A stretch of 64,000 nt of DNA, from NCBI GenBank assembly GCA_963660485.1, contig CAVKYH010000009.1, positions 13,042 through 77,041 on the forward strand, written 5' to 3'. The translations under genes and the position numbers were made by a program. Origin of the DNA: UBA6398 sp963660485 (GTDB taxonomy: Bacteria; Bacteroidota; Bacteroidia; Bacteroidales; Bacteroidaceae). Below are positions 25,287-33,849 of this stretch, piece after piece (positions within the stretch are counted from its first letter, which is position 1; each line of letters starts with the position of its first letter). The notes under the pieces were generated by a model, which was not told the DNA's origin, did not search any database, and saw only the letters and a program-made list of their open reading frames with translations.

Positions 25287-25937
25287 TTATCTTCCGCCAA
25301 GAATTAGTTCAGGATTAGTTGAAATCACGGGATTATCCGAAGGATTTACCTTTACAGAATCATTGTCTGAAATATCGCTCACCCACATATAGTCGGTAAG
25401 CGGATTTATTCCAATGGTTTTGAAATAATCTGTAACAGTTCCTTCCACAATTATCCTCTTGCCGTAATTATCAGGATTTGAAACCAGATTCAACTCCTTT
25501 CGTAAGCTCGTATTTATAGGCAATTGCACTGGCATGCAGTTCTTCACATCATTCTCCAAAGGATTGTCGGCAATCAGCAAGTTTGTTTCGCGTGTAAAAG
25601 GAGGTGTAAAATCTGCATCTTTAAGCGAAGTTCCATTTACAACGCCTACAATATACCCCACAATTCCGTTGGCATTAACAACAAGCGAACTGTCTTGCGC
25701 CACACCTTCGGCATACAACTTTGCAAGAGTCACCGAAATATAAACATTCCCGTCAATTGTATCTTGAACTGAAGGTACATTCGCCGTAGTGTCTTTGTTT
25801 ATCGTATCAGTAGGAGTTGGCGTAGGCGTGGGCTTTTCGTCGGGCTTTCCAAAGTCGGCTTTCTCACATGCCCCTACAGTGATCAAAACTATCACCGCAA
25901 GGAGCCAATATAATATATGAGTCCGCCGAAATTTCAT
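25287..25937 (-). CDS. DUF6359-like lipoprotein
   Basis: A 216-residue lipoprotein: signal helix, lipobox TVGAC (C24), then a Thr/Pro repeat spacer (about 33-50). The C-terminal part (about 65-216) has NGIVGYIVGVVNGTSL, NLLIADNP, CMPVQLP and GKRIIVEGTVTDYF, an OB-like pattern seen in Bacteroidales DUF6359 proteins of unknown function. Its ATG shares one base with the hisB stop, so an envelope lipoprotein is translationally coupled to histidine synthesis. This placement is odd; a chance gene-order relic is possible. Confidence 0.7.
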   Translation of the reverse strand: MKFRRTHILYWLLAVIVLITVGACEKADFGKPDEKPTPTPTPTDTINKDTTANVPSVQDTIDGNVYISVTLAKLYAEGVAQDSSLVVNANGIVGYIVGVVNGTSLKDADFTPPFTRETNLLIADNPLENDVKNCMPVQLPINTSLRKELNLVSNPDNYGKRIIVEGTVTDYFKTIGINPLTDYMWVSDISDNDSVKVNPSDNPVISTNPELILGGR

Positions 25938-27010
25938 CAGAGCAGCCCTTTTGAAGAAGGTAGATAAAAATGTTCCAAATCACGATGAACCGCCAACTTC
26001 ACGGCACGCGCAAAAGCCTTAAAGATACCCTCGATTTTATGATGCTCGTTCTCTCCCTCGGCTTTGACATTCAAATTAATCATAGCATTGGAAGCCAAAC
26101 TTTTGAAGAAATGATAGAACATTTCTGTGGGTACATCACCGATTTTCTCTCTATGAAATTCAACGTTCCACACAGTCCATTCGCGCCCGGAGAAATCTAA
26201 TGCCACTTGGCACAGACAATCGTCCATCGGCAAGCAGAACCCATAACGCTGAATGCCGCGTTTGTCTCCCAAGGCCTTATTCAGACATTGACCCAACACT
26301 ATCGCGGTATCTTCTATCGTATGATGTTCGTCCACATTTAAATCCCCTTTCACATCTATCTTCAAATCAATATTACCATGACGGGATATCTGGTCAAGCA
26401 TATGGTCGAAAAATCCCAACCCTGTTGATATTTCGCTTTTTCCCGTGCCGTCAAGATTTAATTCCACAAACACATCAGTTTCGTGGGTGGTACGGTGTAT
26501 GCTTGCCTTACGTTCTCCTGCTACTACAATCTCCGATATTTTTTGCCAGGTCATTTCTCCCGCCAGTTTAAGCGCATTACACCCCATATTCTCGGCAAGT
26601 TTTACATCTGTATCCCTGTCGCCGATTACATAAGAATGAGCCAAATCATAACTGCCGTCAAGATATTTTCCCAACATAGCCGTACCAGGTTTACGGGTAG
26701 GGGCTTTGTCTTCGGGAAATGTGCGATCAATCAAAATATCGTCAAATTTCACGCCCTGGCTTTCCAATGTTCTGAGCACGAGGTTATGAACGGGCCAAAA
26801 TGTTTCTTCCGGAAAAGAATCTGTGCCAAGACCATCTTGATTCGTTACCATTACCAATTCATAGTCTGTCAGACGAGATATGGTATAAAGCGAATTTATT
26901 GCGTCTTCCACGAACTCCAATTTCTCAAAAGAATCCACTTGCTCGTCAGCAGGTTCTTTTATAATTGTACCGTCTCGGTCTATGAAGAGAGCTTTTTTCA
27001 TCTTATTCAT
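25937..27010 (-). CDS. hisB: Bifunctional histidinol-phosphatase / imidazoleglycerol-phosphate dehydratase
   Basis: A 357-residue fusion catalysing two steps of histidine synthesis. The N-terminal HAD phosphatase has the nucleophile motif DRDGT (D11, D13) and a late VIGDRDTDVKLAE. The C-terminal IGPD domain has TTHETDVFVELNLDGTG, DHMLDQISRHG, DEHHTIEDTAI and ENEHHKIEGIFKAF metal motifs. The start is the ATG at 27010, one base after the hisC stop. A longer reading frame to 27109 would overlap hisC by about 100 bases and is not supported. Confidence 0.95.
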   Translation of the reverse strand: MNKMKKALFIDRDGTIIKEPADEQVDSFEKLEFVEDAINSLYTISRLTDYELVMVTNQDGLGTDSFPEETFWPVHNLVLRTLESQGVKFDDILIDRTFPEDKAPTRKPGTAMLGKYLDGSYDLAHSYVIGDRDTDVKLAENMGCNALKLAGEMTWQKISEIVVAGERKASIHRTTHETDVFVELNLDGTGKSEISTGLGFFDHMLDQISRHGNIDLKIDVKGDLNVDEHHTIEDTAIVLGQCLNKALGDKRGIQRYGFCLPMDDCLCQVALDFSGREWTVWNVEFHREKIGDVPTEMFYHFFKSLASNAMINLNVKAEGENEHHKIEGIFKAFARAVKLAVHRDLEHFYLPSSKGLL

Positions 27011-27011
27011 T

Positions 27012-28055
27012 TTAACATGGTTTGTATTTGCGCATAGCAGCCAAAAGCAATGTGTTTTCCTTTTGGGATCCAACGGTGATGCGCAGACAATTTTCGCAAA
27101 GTCTGACACGACTACGATTTCTTACAATCACACCACATTCTATCAGATAGTTATATAACCTAGTTGCGTTATCGAATTTCGCAAGAAAGAAATTGGCGCT
27201 CGTAGGATAAACCTTTTTGCAATATGGCAGGATAGAAACTGCTTCCATAAGCATTGCACGTTCTTCCAATATGAGACCTACCCATTTTTCCACGTCATAA
27301 CGTTTGGAAATTATGCTTTCACCAGCATCTTGGGTAAGCAAATTTATATTGTAGGGGTATTTTACTTTGTCGAAATACCCAATTATTTCTTTCGATGCGA
27401 AAGCCATTCCCAAGCGAATGCCTGCACTTCCCCACGCCTTCGAGAAAGTATTCAACACTATAGCATTAGGATATAACGAGATTTCTTCGCGAAATGTTGG
27501 TTGTTTGGTAAAATCAGAATAAGCTTCATCAATAACAACAATTCCTTCGAACGCGTTGAGAATCTTTTTTATTTCGTTGGCATCAAGTAAGTTTCCGGTA
27601 GGATTGTTCGGCGTGCAAAGGAAAATCAATTTGGTATGCTCGTCTGTTTGTCCCAACAATTTTTCCGCATTCAGAGAAAAATCATCCTCCAAATCGACAG
27701 AGCGATACTCTACGTCGTTAATATCCGCAGCAACACGGTACATGCCATAAGTAGGTTCTATGGCAACAACATTGTCTTCCTTGGGTTCGCAAAAAACTCG
27801 AAAACACAAATCAATAGCTTCGTCGCTGCCGTTTCCTAAAAAGATATTATCGGCAGGAACTCCCTTTACTTTCGAAATCTTAGCTTTCAAATTCCGCTGC
27901 AAAGGGTCGGGATAACGGTTCAATGGAGTATTGAACGGATTTTCATTTGCATCAAGAAGAACCTGTGCTTCGCCGGTAAATTCATTACGGGCACAACTAT
28001 AAGGAGCCAAGCGCAATATATTTTTGCGAACCAGTTCGTTTAGCGGTTTCATCAT
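27012..28055 (-). CDS. hisC: Histidinol-phosphate aminotransferase
   Basis: A 347-residue fold-type I PLP enzyme making histidinol phosphate from imidazole acetol phosphate. Motifs are LLDANENPFN near the N-terminus, GNGSDEAIDL, CTPNNPTGN, VIDEAYSDF, the PLP-lysine segment TFSKAWGSAGIRLG and the C-terminal RITVGS. It overlaps the hisD stop by four bases. Two adjacent ATG codons are possible starts and differ by one residue. Confidence 0.95.
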   Translation of the reverse strand: MMKPLNELVRKNILRLAPYSCARNEFTGEAQVLLDANENPFNTPLNRYPDPLQRNLKAKISKVKGVPADNIFLGNGSDEAIDLCFRVFCEPKEDNVVAIEPTYGMYRVAADINDVEYRSVDLEDDFSLNAEKLLGQTDEHTKLIFLCTPNNPTGNLLDANEIKKILNAFEGIVVIDEAYSDFTKQPTFREEISLYPNAIVLNTFSKAWGSAGIRLGMAFASKEIIGYFDKVKYPYNINLLTQDAGESIISKRYDVEKWVGLILEERAMLMEAVSILPYCKKVYPTSANFFLAKFDNATRLYNYLIECGVIVRNRSRVRLCENCLRITVGSQKENTLLLAAMRKYKPC

Positions 28056-29359
28056 TGTTTTTGTGTTAGCTTGTCTTTGATGTAGTTTATTCTCACAGTC
28101 ATCGCGTTTTTATGCGCTTCAAGTCCCTCGGCAGCAGCCATTGTTTCCACGGCATTACCTATTGACATCACGCCTTCGGCTGTAAGATGCTGGAATGTCA
28201 TTTTGCGCATAAAACTGTCCAGACACAATCCGCTATAAGCCTTGGCATATCCTTTTGTCGGGAGGGTATGGTTTGTTCCAGAAGCATAATCGCCGGCGCT
28301 CTCACAAGAATACGCACCAAGGAAAACCGACCCTGCATGTATTATATGCTCTGAAATTTCAGCGTAATTATCTGTGGCAATAACGAGATGCTCCGGCGCA
28401 TAAGCATTGGAAACTTCTATTACTTCCTTGTTCGAAGGTACGTATATAGCCTTGCTGTTTGCGAGTGATTTTTCAGCTATTTCCTTGCGCGGCAACAGGG
28501 CTAGTTGTCTTTCTATTTCTTCTTCCACCAACTTTATCATATTTTTGTCGGTAGAAACAAGGATAACTTGGCTGTCAACTCCATGTTCGGCCTGACTAAG
28601 TAAGTCGGCGGCAACAAATACAGGGTTGGAAGAACTGTCGGCAATGACTTCCACTTCGCTTGGCCCTGCTGGCATATCGATAGCAACGTCTTCAAGCGAA
28701 ACCATTTGCTTTGCAGCTACCACATACTGGTTTCCAGGTCCGAATATCTTGTCTACTTTTGGAACGCTTTCAGTACCATAGGCCATCGCGGCGATAGCTT
28801 GTGAGCCTCCGGTCTTGAAAACTTTTGAAACCCCTGCGAGTTTTGCCGAATAAAGAACGGCAGGATTGCATTTTCCCTCTTTGTTTGGCGGAGTGCATAG
28901 TACGATTTCACTACAACCTGCGATTTTGGCAGGAATGGCAAGCATCAATACTGTTGAAAACAAGGGCGCAGTGCCACCGGGTATATACAAACCTACTTTT
29001 TCTATGGGAACAGATTTTTGCTCGCAAACAATTCCTGCACACGTTTCTATCTTGATCGGAGCGAATCGCTGTACTTCGTGGAATTTTCGGATATTGTCGT
29101 GAGCCAATCTGATGGCGTCTTTAAGTTCTGCCGACACGGATTTCTCGGCTTCGGCAAATTCTTCCTCGGATACGGCAAGTTTTTCGAGTTTTACTTTATC
29201 GAAAAGTTCTTCATATCTTATCAGTGCGGCATCACCGTTTTCACGCACATCATCAAGCACTTTTCCCACCACTGCGTGCAATTCCTGCGTACGCATAACA
29301 GGACGCTTGAAAATTTCAGACCATGCAGCCGGTGAGGGATTATCGTAGAATTTCATCAT
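28052..29359 (-). CDS. hisD: Histidinol dehydrogenase
   Basis: A 435-residue zinc enzyme that oxidises histidinol twice to histidine with NAD. Visible are PGGTAPLFSTVLM, the NAD-binding KIFGPGNQYVV region, DMPAGPSEVEVIAD, LLSQAEHG with the zinc/substrate histidine, the catalytic Glu-His pair in NAYAPEHLV and GTNHTLPTKGYA. Length is normal. It is preceded by hisG with a one-base gap. Confidence 0.96.
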   Translation of the reverse strand: MMKFYDNPSPAAWSEIFKRPVMRTQELHAVVGKVLDDVRENGDAALIRYEELFDKVKLEKLAVSEEEFAEAEKSVSAELKDAIRLAHDNIRKFHEVQRFAPIKIETCAGIVCEQKSVPIEKVGLYIPGGTAPLFSTVLMLAIPAKIAGCSEIVLCTPPNKEGKCNPAVLYSAKLAGVSKVFKTGGSQAIAAMAYGTESVPKVDKIFGPGNQYVVAAKQMVSLEDVAIDMPAGPSEVEVIADSSSNPVFVAADLLSQAEHGVDSQVILVSTDKNMIKLVEEEIERQLALLPRKEIAEKSLANSKAIYVPSNKEVIEVSNAYAPEHLVIATDNYAEISEHIIHAGSVFLGAYSCESAGDYASGTNHTLPTKGYAKAYSGLCLDSFMRKMTFQHLTAEGVMSIGNAVETMAAAEGLEAHKNAMTVRINYIKDKLTQKQ

Positions 29360-29360
29360 T

Positions 29361-30212
29361 TCAGAGAATCATCTTTTCTATAGGTATCACGAGTATACCT
29401 TGTGCGCCTTTTTCCTTGAGTTGGCCGATTATTTCCCAAAAACGTTTCTCTTCGAGTACGGTGTGAATGCTACACCAATTTTCGTCGGCCAAAGGCATTA
29501 TTGTCGGACTCTTGATACCGGGGAGAACTGATATTATTTCGTTTAGTTTGTCTTTGGGCGCATTCATCAGCACATATTTCTTGTCTTCAGCACTCCTCAC
29601 AGCTTTTATACGGAATAGCAACTCGTCAAGAATTTCGCGCTTTTCATCGTTCATTCCCCGGTTGCCTATCAATATTGCCTCGCTTTTCATCACCACTTCC
29701 ACCTCGCGCAAATTGTTGCTCACCAAAGTGGAACCAGAACTTACGATATCAAAAATAGCGTCGGCCAATCCTATGGCAGGCGATATCTCAACGCTGCCGT
29801 TTATAACCTGAACTTCGGCGTTTATTTTTTTGTCTGCCAAAAATTTCTTCAGGATATTGGGATACGATGTTGCTATTGTGCGTCCCTCGAACCATTGCAA
29901 TCCATTGTAGGACGTGTCTTTGGGAACGGCAAGCGAAAGACGGCATTTGCTGAAGCCCAGACGCGAAATCACCTCGGCATCATATCCGCGCTCCATGAAT
30001 TCGTTTTCGCCCACGATGCCTATGTCGGCCACACCATTTGCTACGGTTTCGGGAATATCGTCGTCGCGCAAGTAAAGGGCCTGCAAAGGAAACGTTGTGG
30101 AGTCGGAAATAAGAGTGCGTTTCGATACGCTAAGTTTTACATCGGCCTCTGCAAGAAGCGACATTGTGTCATCGTGAAGACGGCCTTTGGATTGGATAGC
30201 AATTCTTATCAT
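29361..30212 (-). CDS. hisG: ATP phosphoribosyltransferase (long form)
   Basis: A 283-residue enzyme committing PRPP and ATP to histidine synthesis. The periplasmic-binding-like catalytic domain begins IRIAIQSKGRLHDDTM, with VADIGIVGENEF, ATSYPNILKKFLA and the PRPP loop ADAIFDIVSSGSTLVSNNL. The C-terminal regulatory domain (about 210-283) is present, so it is the hexameric long form open to histidine feedback and independent of HisZ. No his leader peptide or attenuator was found upstream; a zinc-ribbon gene ends 19 bases before it. Confidence 0.96.
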   Translation of the reverse strand: MIRIAIQSKGRLHDDTMSLLAEADVKLSVSKRTLISDSTTFPLQALYLRDDDIPETVANGVADIGIVGENEFMERGYDAEVISRLGFSKCRLSLAVPKDTSYNGLQWFEGRTIATSYPNILKKFLADKKINAEVQVINGSVEISPAIGLADAIFDIVSSGSTLVSNNLREVEVVMKSEAILIGNRGMNDEKREILDELLFRIKAVRSAEDKKYVLMNAPKDKLNEIISVLPGIKSPTIMPLADENWCSIHTVLEEKRFWEIIGQLKEKGAQGILVIPIEKMIL

Positions 30213-30231
30213 TTCAATTTAGTTTGTTTGG

Positions 30232-31377
30232 TTATTCTCCGCTCTCAGATGATACCTTGCGCATGTTGAGCGATGATATCAGCATTTGCGGATTGATATG
30301 GGTGCTTACATAATAGGTGGACAAATTTTCCTGCAGGTCTGCGCCGGAAGTTTCGTCCACGCTGAACGTTACTTCATAGGAATATTCGCCTGTATCAGTA
30401 GGCACTTTGTGAATTTTATAGTCGTTGTTCATCGTGAAAGCTATTTGCGTTTTGCTTGCCACGAGTTTGTTGGCAAATGCCACCACGTCGGAATGGGTAG
30501 CATTGCGTTTGTTCAGGAAATTGTCCATCACCGGCGCCACTACTGCGGTAAGCGAATTTTCTTCCCGTGCTTCTATTGCTGCGAAGAATTGGGAACAAAC
30601 GGCTTTCACGCGTGCTGCTTCGTCGGGCTGCACTTTCAAGGCCGCCAGATTGTTCTGCGTCTGCGTGGCTTGTTCTATATATTTTCCGTCGGGGTGGTTG
30701 GAGATGTAAAGTTGCAGTGCCTCGGCAGTATTGGCATTGAGAGCGTCTTCAAAGTCAAGCGAATCGATTTTGTCCTTGCAGGCCTGCTCAAACGGGCTGT
30801 TTTTATGGTTTCCGAGAAAAGCCACGAAACTGCCTTTTGTATTGTTAACACACGCATCACGCCAGTCGTTGATTTCCGCCGCAAGTTCTCCGAGCTTAGC
30901 CTTCACCTCGTCGGCATGTTTTCCTTCGGGATAACTTTCAAGATATTGGTTGTATAGCGAAGTGTCGTTCGAAACAATCACCTCTTCATAGGTTTCCTGT
31001 TCGGCACGTTCCTTTTGGGCATTTCCTATAAGCACATAAGCCAAGGCTCCGAGCGCTATCACTACCACGGCAACGGATATACCGATGATTATCCCCTTGT
31101 TGCTTTTCTTTTTTCCGCCTCCGTCGGGAGCATAAGGGTCAATGTTGCTGTATTGTTCCCTGGAATTAGCGGCAGACTGTGCCTTGCGGTTGGGAGTAGC
31201 TTGGTTTACGCTCAACTTAGCTCCGCACGATGGGCATGCTTCGGCATTTCTTAGAACCACACGTCCGCAATCGGGACATGATTTTATGTTTCCGGCTATT
31301 GATACTCCGCAATTCGGACATCTGTCGGCTGCGTCTGAAACTTCGTGTCCACACTCGGGACATTTGATTATCGCCAT
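30232..31377 (-). CDS. Membrane protein with two N-terminal zinc ribbons
   Basis: A 381-residue protein. Two zinc ribbons of C-x2-C type occupy residues 6-23 and 34-51 (CPEC/CPNC and CPDC/CPSC). A linker and one membrane helix (about 95-117) follow, then a long helical region with repeats resembling tetratricopeptide units (YNQYLESYPEGKHADEV, LQLYISNHPDGKYIEQA) and a C-terminal NTF2-like stretch (from about 265). The start is the ATG at 31377; longer forms lack a family fit. Function unknown. It stands 19 bases before hisG and may head the his message. Confidence 0.72.
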   Translation of the reverse strand: MAIIKCPECGHEVSDAADRCPNCGVSIAGNIKSCPDCGRVVLRNAEACPSCGAKLSVNQATPNRKAQSAANSREQYSNIDPYAPDGGGKKKSNKGIIIGISVAVVVIALGALAYVLIGNAQKERAEQETYEEVIVSNDTSLYNQYLESYPEGKHADEVKAKLGELAAEINDWRDACVNNTKGSFVAFLGNHKNSPFEQACKDKIDSLDFEDALNANTAEALQLYISNHPDGKYIEQATQTQNNLAALKVQPDEAARVKAVCSQFFAAIEAREENSLTAVVAPVMDNFLNKRNATHSDVVAFANKLVASKTQIAFTMNNDYKIHKVPTDTGEYSYEVTFSVDETSGADLQENLSTYYVSTHINPQMLISSLNMRKVSSESGE

Positions 31378-31462
31378 TGTTTCTGTGTTTTTAAGTTTGG
31401 GCAGTAATGCCCTGTTGTTCATTTCTGTTTTTTGCGGTGATGCTTTTAGGGCACACTATTTG

Positions 31463-31470
31463 CAAAAATA
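31463..31470 (-). promoter_or_regulatory. Putative -7 box (TATTTTTG) of the zinc-ribbon gene
   Basis: TATTTTTG on the minus strand fits TAnnTTTG and gives a leader of about 80 bases. Confidence 0.5.
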
Positions 31471-31631
31471 CGATTTTCGCGCTATTTCTGTATTGTAGTC
31501 CGCTGTTTAATTTGCCATATTATTACAAAATCCAGCAATAAGTTAGCAGTTTTCCATTAGGCATCAACAATTGTCTTCCCCACTAAACTTTTGTCCGATG
31601 ACACACGCTGAAAAACCTGCTTCGGATATGC

Positions 31632-31720
31632 AAAAAACTCCAAGGCATCTAGTTTAAATTAGATGCCTTGGAATTTAAATTATGTCTGACATAAGAAAAA
31701 CGAAATCGGATATCGTTTTC
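31632..31720. repeat. Family B/C hybrid repeat
   Basis: Contains the palindrome CCAAGGCATCTAGTTTAAATT/AATTTAAACTAGATGCC-type (word AAGGCATC facing GATGCCTT), then linker GGAATTTAAATT, word ATGTCTGACAT and a final AATCGGATATCG word with CGTTTTC. It lies between the zinc-ribbon gene start and the secreted-protein gene end; nothing else is seen in 31471-31774. Confidence 0.85.
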
Positions 31721-31774
31721 ACAACACCCGATTCTACTTAGAACTCAATGTATATCAAATAGTTACAACTCTAT

Positions 31775-32773
31775 TTATTTCACGATAAATTTCTTGCCGT
31801 TTTGAATGTAAACACCCGCAGCCGTAGGCGAAACCACTTTGCGTCCCATGAGGTCGAATATAGGCGAATTTTCAAACGCCTTGGATACTACAGTTTTGGA
31901 TATGCCTGTAGAAGCGTCCCATTTGAAAGCCACATATCCCTCATAGTCTGCAGAAGAAGTAGATGTGTTGTAGGCGTAGTGGTATAAATAGAATTCTCCG
32001 GCAGATTTGTCGCCATTGAAAGAAGTGCAGCCCTCTGAGGTATCAAACCAAACATACTGGTTGTTCTCGTAAACATAATAGAAATAAGCTCCACCATAAC
32101 CCGGAGTCTGCGAACCATTGGTGATACCCAAGGAATCGTCATAAATAGTAAACTTCAACTCTGCGGGAGAAGCATTTTCACCCTCCATAGCCAAGGCATA
32201 CTGATATTTTGCTCCGGAATATTTGGTGAGAGTGGTTTTGGCTGTACGATAAGGGGTAACAGTCATATCATCGCCTGCATAATATGAAAGCGTTCCCTCA
32301 ACCTTCCATTCCACAGAAATGTTGGATTTTGTCAATACCACATACGGTTGATACATATACGTCCAAGTGCCATACCAAGCATTGAAATTGTCGAACGTAA
32401 TCGCTCCAGCATCGTCGATTTTGCCAACTACATTGCCAGAACTGCTTACGGTATCGGCAAGAGTGTAATACGTGGCAAACGTAGACGGGGCAATAGTGAT
32501 AGTCTTGTTGTCCAAATCCACACTACCTACAAGCGAAGAACCGAAATTCAAGAGATTGTTTATGGTAATAGTGCCATCGTCATTTTTTGAAATCGTTACT
32601 TCATGCCCACTGCTTAGAGCCGTCCAGGAAGCTCCTGTTGAAATATATTCAGAACCCCAGGACTCAGGATCGTAGGTCCCTACCAAATCATCTACGGAGT
32701 TAACTGCGGCATTTGCCATCAAGCAACTTATAGCTGCCAACAATGCGAAAGTAAATCTTTTCTTCATACGCAT
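31775..32773 (-). CDS. Secreted protein with T9SS-like C-terminal tail
   Basis: A 332-residue protein with a Sec signal (cleavage near MANA, residue 22). The body is rich in Tyr, Ser, Thr and Gly with strand-forming segments and no catalytic motif. The last ~30 residues read IFDLMGRKVVSP followed by AAGVYIQNGKKFIVK, the shape of the Bacteroidetes C-terminal sorting/secretion domain (type IX, family A). It is probably exported to the surface or outside. It is the last gene of the SusCD cluster and may bind the same ligand. The first two in-frame ATGs (32773 and 32767) are both possible. Confidence 0.72.
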   Translation of the reverse strand: MRMKKRFTFALLAAISCLMANAAVNSVDDLVGTYDPESWGSEYISTGASWTALSSGHEVTISKNDDGTITINNLLNFGSSLVGSVDLDNKTITIAPSTFATYYTLADTVSSSGNVVGKIDDAGAITFDNFNAWYGTWTYMYQPYVVLTKSNISVEWKVEGTLSYYAGDDMTVTPYRTAKTTLTKYSGAKYQYALAMEGENASPAELKFTIYDDSLGITNGSQTPGYGGAYFYYVYENNQYVWFDTSEGCTSFNGDKSAGEFYLYHYAYNTSTSSADYEGYVAFKWDASTGISKTVVSKAFENSPIFDLMGRKVVSPTAAGVYIQNGKKFIVK

Positions 32774-32843
32774 AATACATTAAAAGTTAAACCTTATATT
32801 TTACTTCTTGAAAAATTCTTTTTGCAATCATAAACTTTTCCTC

Positions 32844-32890
32844 TAATGTTCGCCGTCCGGCACACATAGAAACCAGGCAAGCGAACATTA
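32844..32890. terminator. Inverted repeat between the lipoprotein and secreted-protein genes
   Basis: TAATGTTCGC and its exact complement form a 10-bp stem around a 27-base loop. On the minus strand an A/G-rich rather than T-rich stretch follows, so it may be an attenuator or 3'-end stabiliser instead of a full terminator. Confidence 0.5.
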
Positions 32891-32909
32891 AAAGAAAAAT
32901 ATTAGTTAC

Positions 32910-33830
32910 TTATCTCCATACACCATACACGCCAACAAATCCGTTATAGACACTCGAACTAACATAGCCGTACAGATAAATGTAGCTCTGGCTGTAATCA
33001 ATCATGGAATAGTAAGCGCCATAATTATATCCGCCATACCAGTCCATAAAATTGATATCAACGCCACCATGACTGTAATTGTAAATATAATAGCCTTCTT
33101 CGTTGTAACCGGCTACCACATAGTTCAATTTATACGTGGTATAGTCGAAAGTAGCAGCACCCATGCCTTCGAAAGGAACGATTTCGCCATTCCACGAATT
33201 CGGTTTGTTGGGATTTACATTCGTGCCTTTGATATAGAAATACATGCTGTTGTTCGAACCCATGAAGTTGGTGATATAAAATTTGTTCACACCTTCAAGT
33301 TGGTACATCTCAGAAGTATTCTCCGGTATTTCGTCCATATCAATATAGTAGAAAGTCATATTATCCTTGACCATTACCCATTGACTCACCACAACAGAAG
33401 CATTAAACACCGTGGTGCCGTTCTGAACAGAATAATGATCGGCCGACTTTTCGTCAATGGCAATACGGAAATTGTATTTTTTCTTTGCTTCCAAGCCTTT
33501 GATGCCAATAGTTACGGTTTGGTCGCCAACACCTTTGTCGAAATACACAGTATCGGGCACACGGATAGCCGCAGTATCACTATACACAACTCTCAAAGGG
33601 ATAGCAGAAGCTACCGTAGTGTCTTTGCGCGAAACAGATAGTTCTATAACCGAATCCTCCGGTTCCAAAACGAAATCCGTAGTGTTGTCGCTGTTGAAAT
33701 AAGCACAAACAGCACCTTCAGCCGTGGGTTTGCCCGGAGAATAGTTGTCGTCATCGCTGCACGAAGCCAGCGTAAAAGCCAAACATACACCCATTATGCC
33801 GGCAATGTATTTTAGAAATGAGATTTTCAT
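32910..33830 (-). CDS. Surface lipoprotein in SusE position
   Basis: A 306-residue lipoprotein: signal peptide, lipobox TLASC (C24) and the SDDD sequence after the cysteine that marks surface export in Bacteroidetes. The N-terminal half (about 45-135) looks like a Calx-beta/Ig-type domain (VIELSVSRKDTTVASAIPLRV). The C-terminal half is very rich in Tyr, Gly and Asn. It follows susD by 19 bases and sits where SusE/SusF-type glycan-binding lipoproteins usually lie. Start ATG 33830 gives the proper signal peptide. Ligand unknown. Confidence 0.75.
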   Translation of the reverse strand: MKISFLKYIAGIMGVCLAFTLASCSDDDNYSPGKPTAEGAVCAYFNSDNTTDFVLEPEDSVIELSVSRKDTTVASAIPLRVVYSDTAAIRVPDTVYFDKGVGDQTVTIGIKGLEAKKKYNFRIAIDEKSADHYSVQNGTTVFNASVVVSQWVMVKDNMTFYYIDMDEIPENTSEMYQLEGVNKFYITNFMGSNNSMYFYIKGTNVNPNKPNSWNGEIVPFEGMGAATFDYTTYKLNYVVAGYNEEGYYIYNYSHGGVDINFMDWYGGYNYGAYYSMIDYSQSYIYLYGYVSSSVYNGFVGVYGVWR

Positions 33831-33849
33831 AATTACCTGTAGTTTTTTA

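Noticed and set aside
30213..30231. Histidine attenuator or leader peptide before hisG
   Set aside because: Only 19 bases separate hisG from the upstream gene; no run of His codons or terminator-antiterminator pair was seen.
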